From Paulownia fortunei (taxonomy: Eukaryota; Streptophyta; Magnoliopsida; Lamiales; Paulowniaceae), in assembly GCA_019321725.1 (NCBI GenBank), contig CM033108.1, forward strand, positions 374,501-438,500: 64,000 bases of DNA. Direction: 5' to 3'. This document shows positions 63,844 through 64,000 of the stretch, in pieces. The translations under genes and the position numbers were made by a program. The stretch's first letter is position 1. Each line of letters begins with the position of its first letter. The notes beneath the pieces were generated by a model. The model did no database searches and was not told the DNA's origin. It was given only the letters and a program-made list of their open reading frames with translations.

Positions 63844-63879
63844 CGATTTTCGATCGATGGATTTTGGAAAGCCCTAACC

Positions 63880-63881
<2 letters not shown>

Positions 63882-63915
<34 letters not shown>
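63882..63915. repeat. (GA)17 run in the SKP1 leader
   Basis: Seventeen uninterrupted GA units lie 39-72 bases upstream of the ATG. On the transcribed sense strand this is a CT run, as found in many plant 5' leaders; GA runs are also bound by BPC/GAGA factors. The remaining bases to 64000 are promoter. Confidence 0.85.
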
Positions 63916-63917
<2 letters not shown>

Positions 63918-64000
63918 ATGGACGAAAGAAGGGAAAATTGCAAAATTGATCCGTACGTAAGCGGGTGTGCCAAAAATACATCTCCTTGGAATTCAATTTT

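Overview
This is a nuclear window from a flowering plant, most likely a eudicot. The protein sequences would fit an asterid such as a member of the Lamiales, but that placement is a guess. The genes are AT-rich, with short coding exons, GT-AG introns and long AT-rich spacers full of microsatellites and small repeat elements. No prokaryotic, organellar or viral genes were seen.

Nine protein-coding genes can be rebuilt exon by exon with reading phase kept across every junction. They are a clade-D type protein phosphatase 2C (1375-4944, minus), an FAD-dependent monooxygenase of the MO1/zeaxanthin-epoxidase-like group (21165-23573, plus), the 26S proteasome lid subunit RPN3 (24650-28561, plus), a TRAPP complex subunit 2-like protein (29927-32000, minus), a UBC23-type large E2 ubiquitin-conjugating enzyme (35441-40933, plus), a small FAM210/DUF1279 membrane protein (43502-43909, minus), the splicing factor SYF2 (45233-48038, plus), a PIP2 plasma-membrane aquaporin (50535-51799, minus) and a SKP1-like SCF subunit (62340-63843, minus).

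The layout is a gene-rich core (21-52 kb) between two gene-poor deserts, about 6.3-21.1 kb and 52-62.3 kb. The deserts hold microsatellites, palindromes and at least three small dispersed repeat families, some shared between the two deserts. One intron of the TRAPP gene carries a decayed LINE reverse-transcriptase tail.

The genes are housekeeping genes without a shared pathway, except that RPN3, the E2 and SKP1 all belong to the ubiquitin-proteasome system; their closeness is probably chance. No new multi-gene system was found. The points most worth a second look are a perfect five-unit heat-shock element inside the first desert, a possible tail-anchored microprotein made by reading through SYF2 intron 1, a GC-AG intron in RPN3, a short in-frame upstream ORF in front of the phosphatase, and a G19 tract between the TRAPP and E2 genes.
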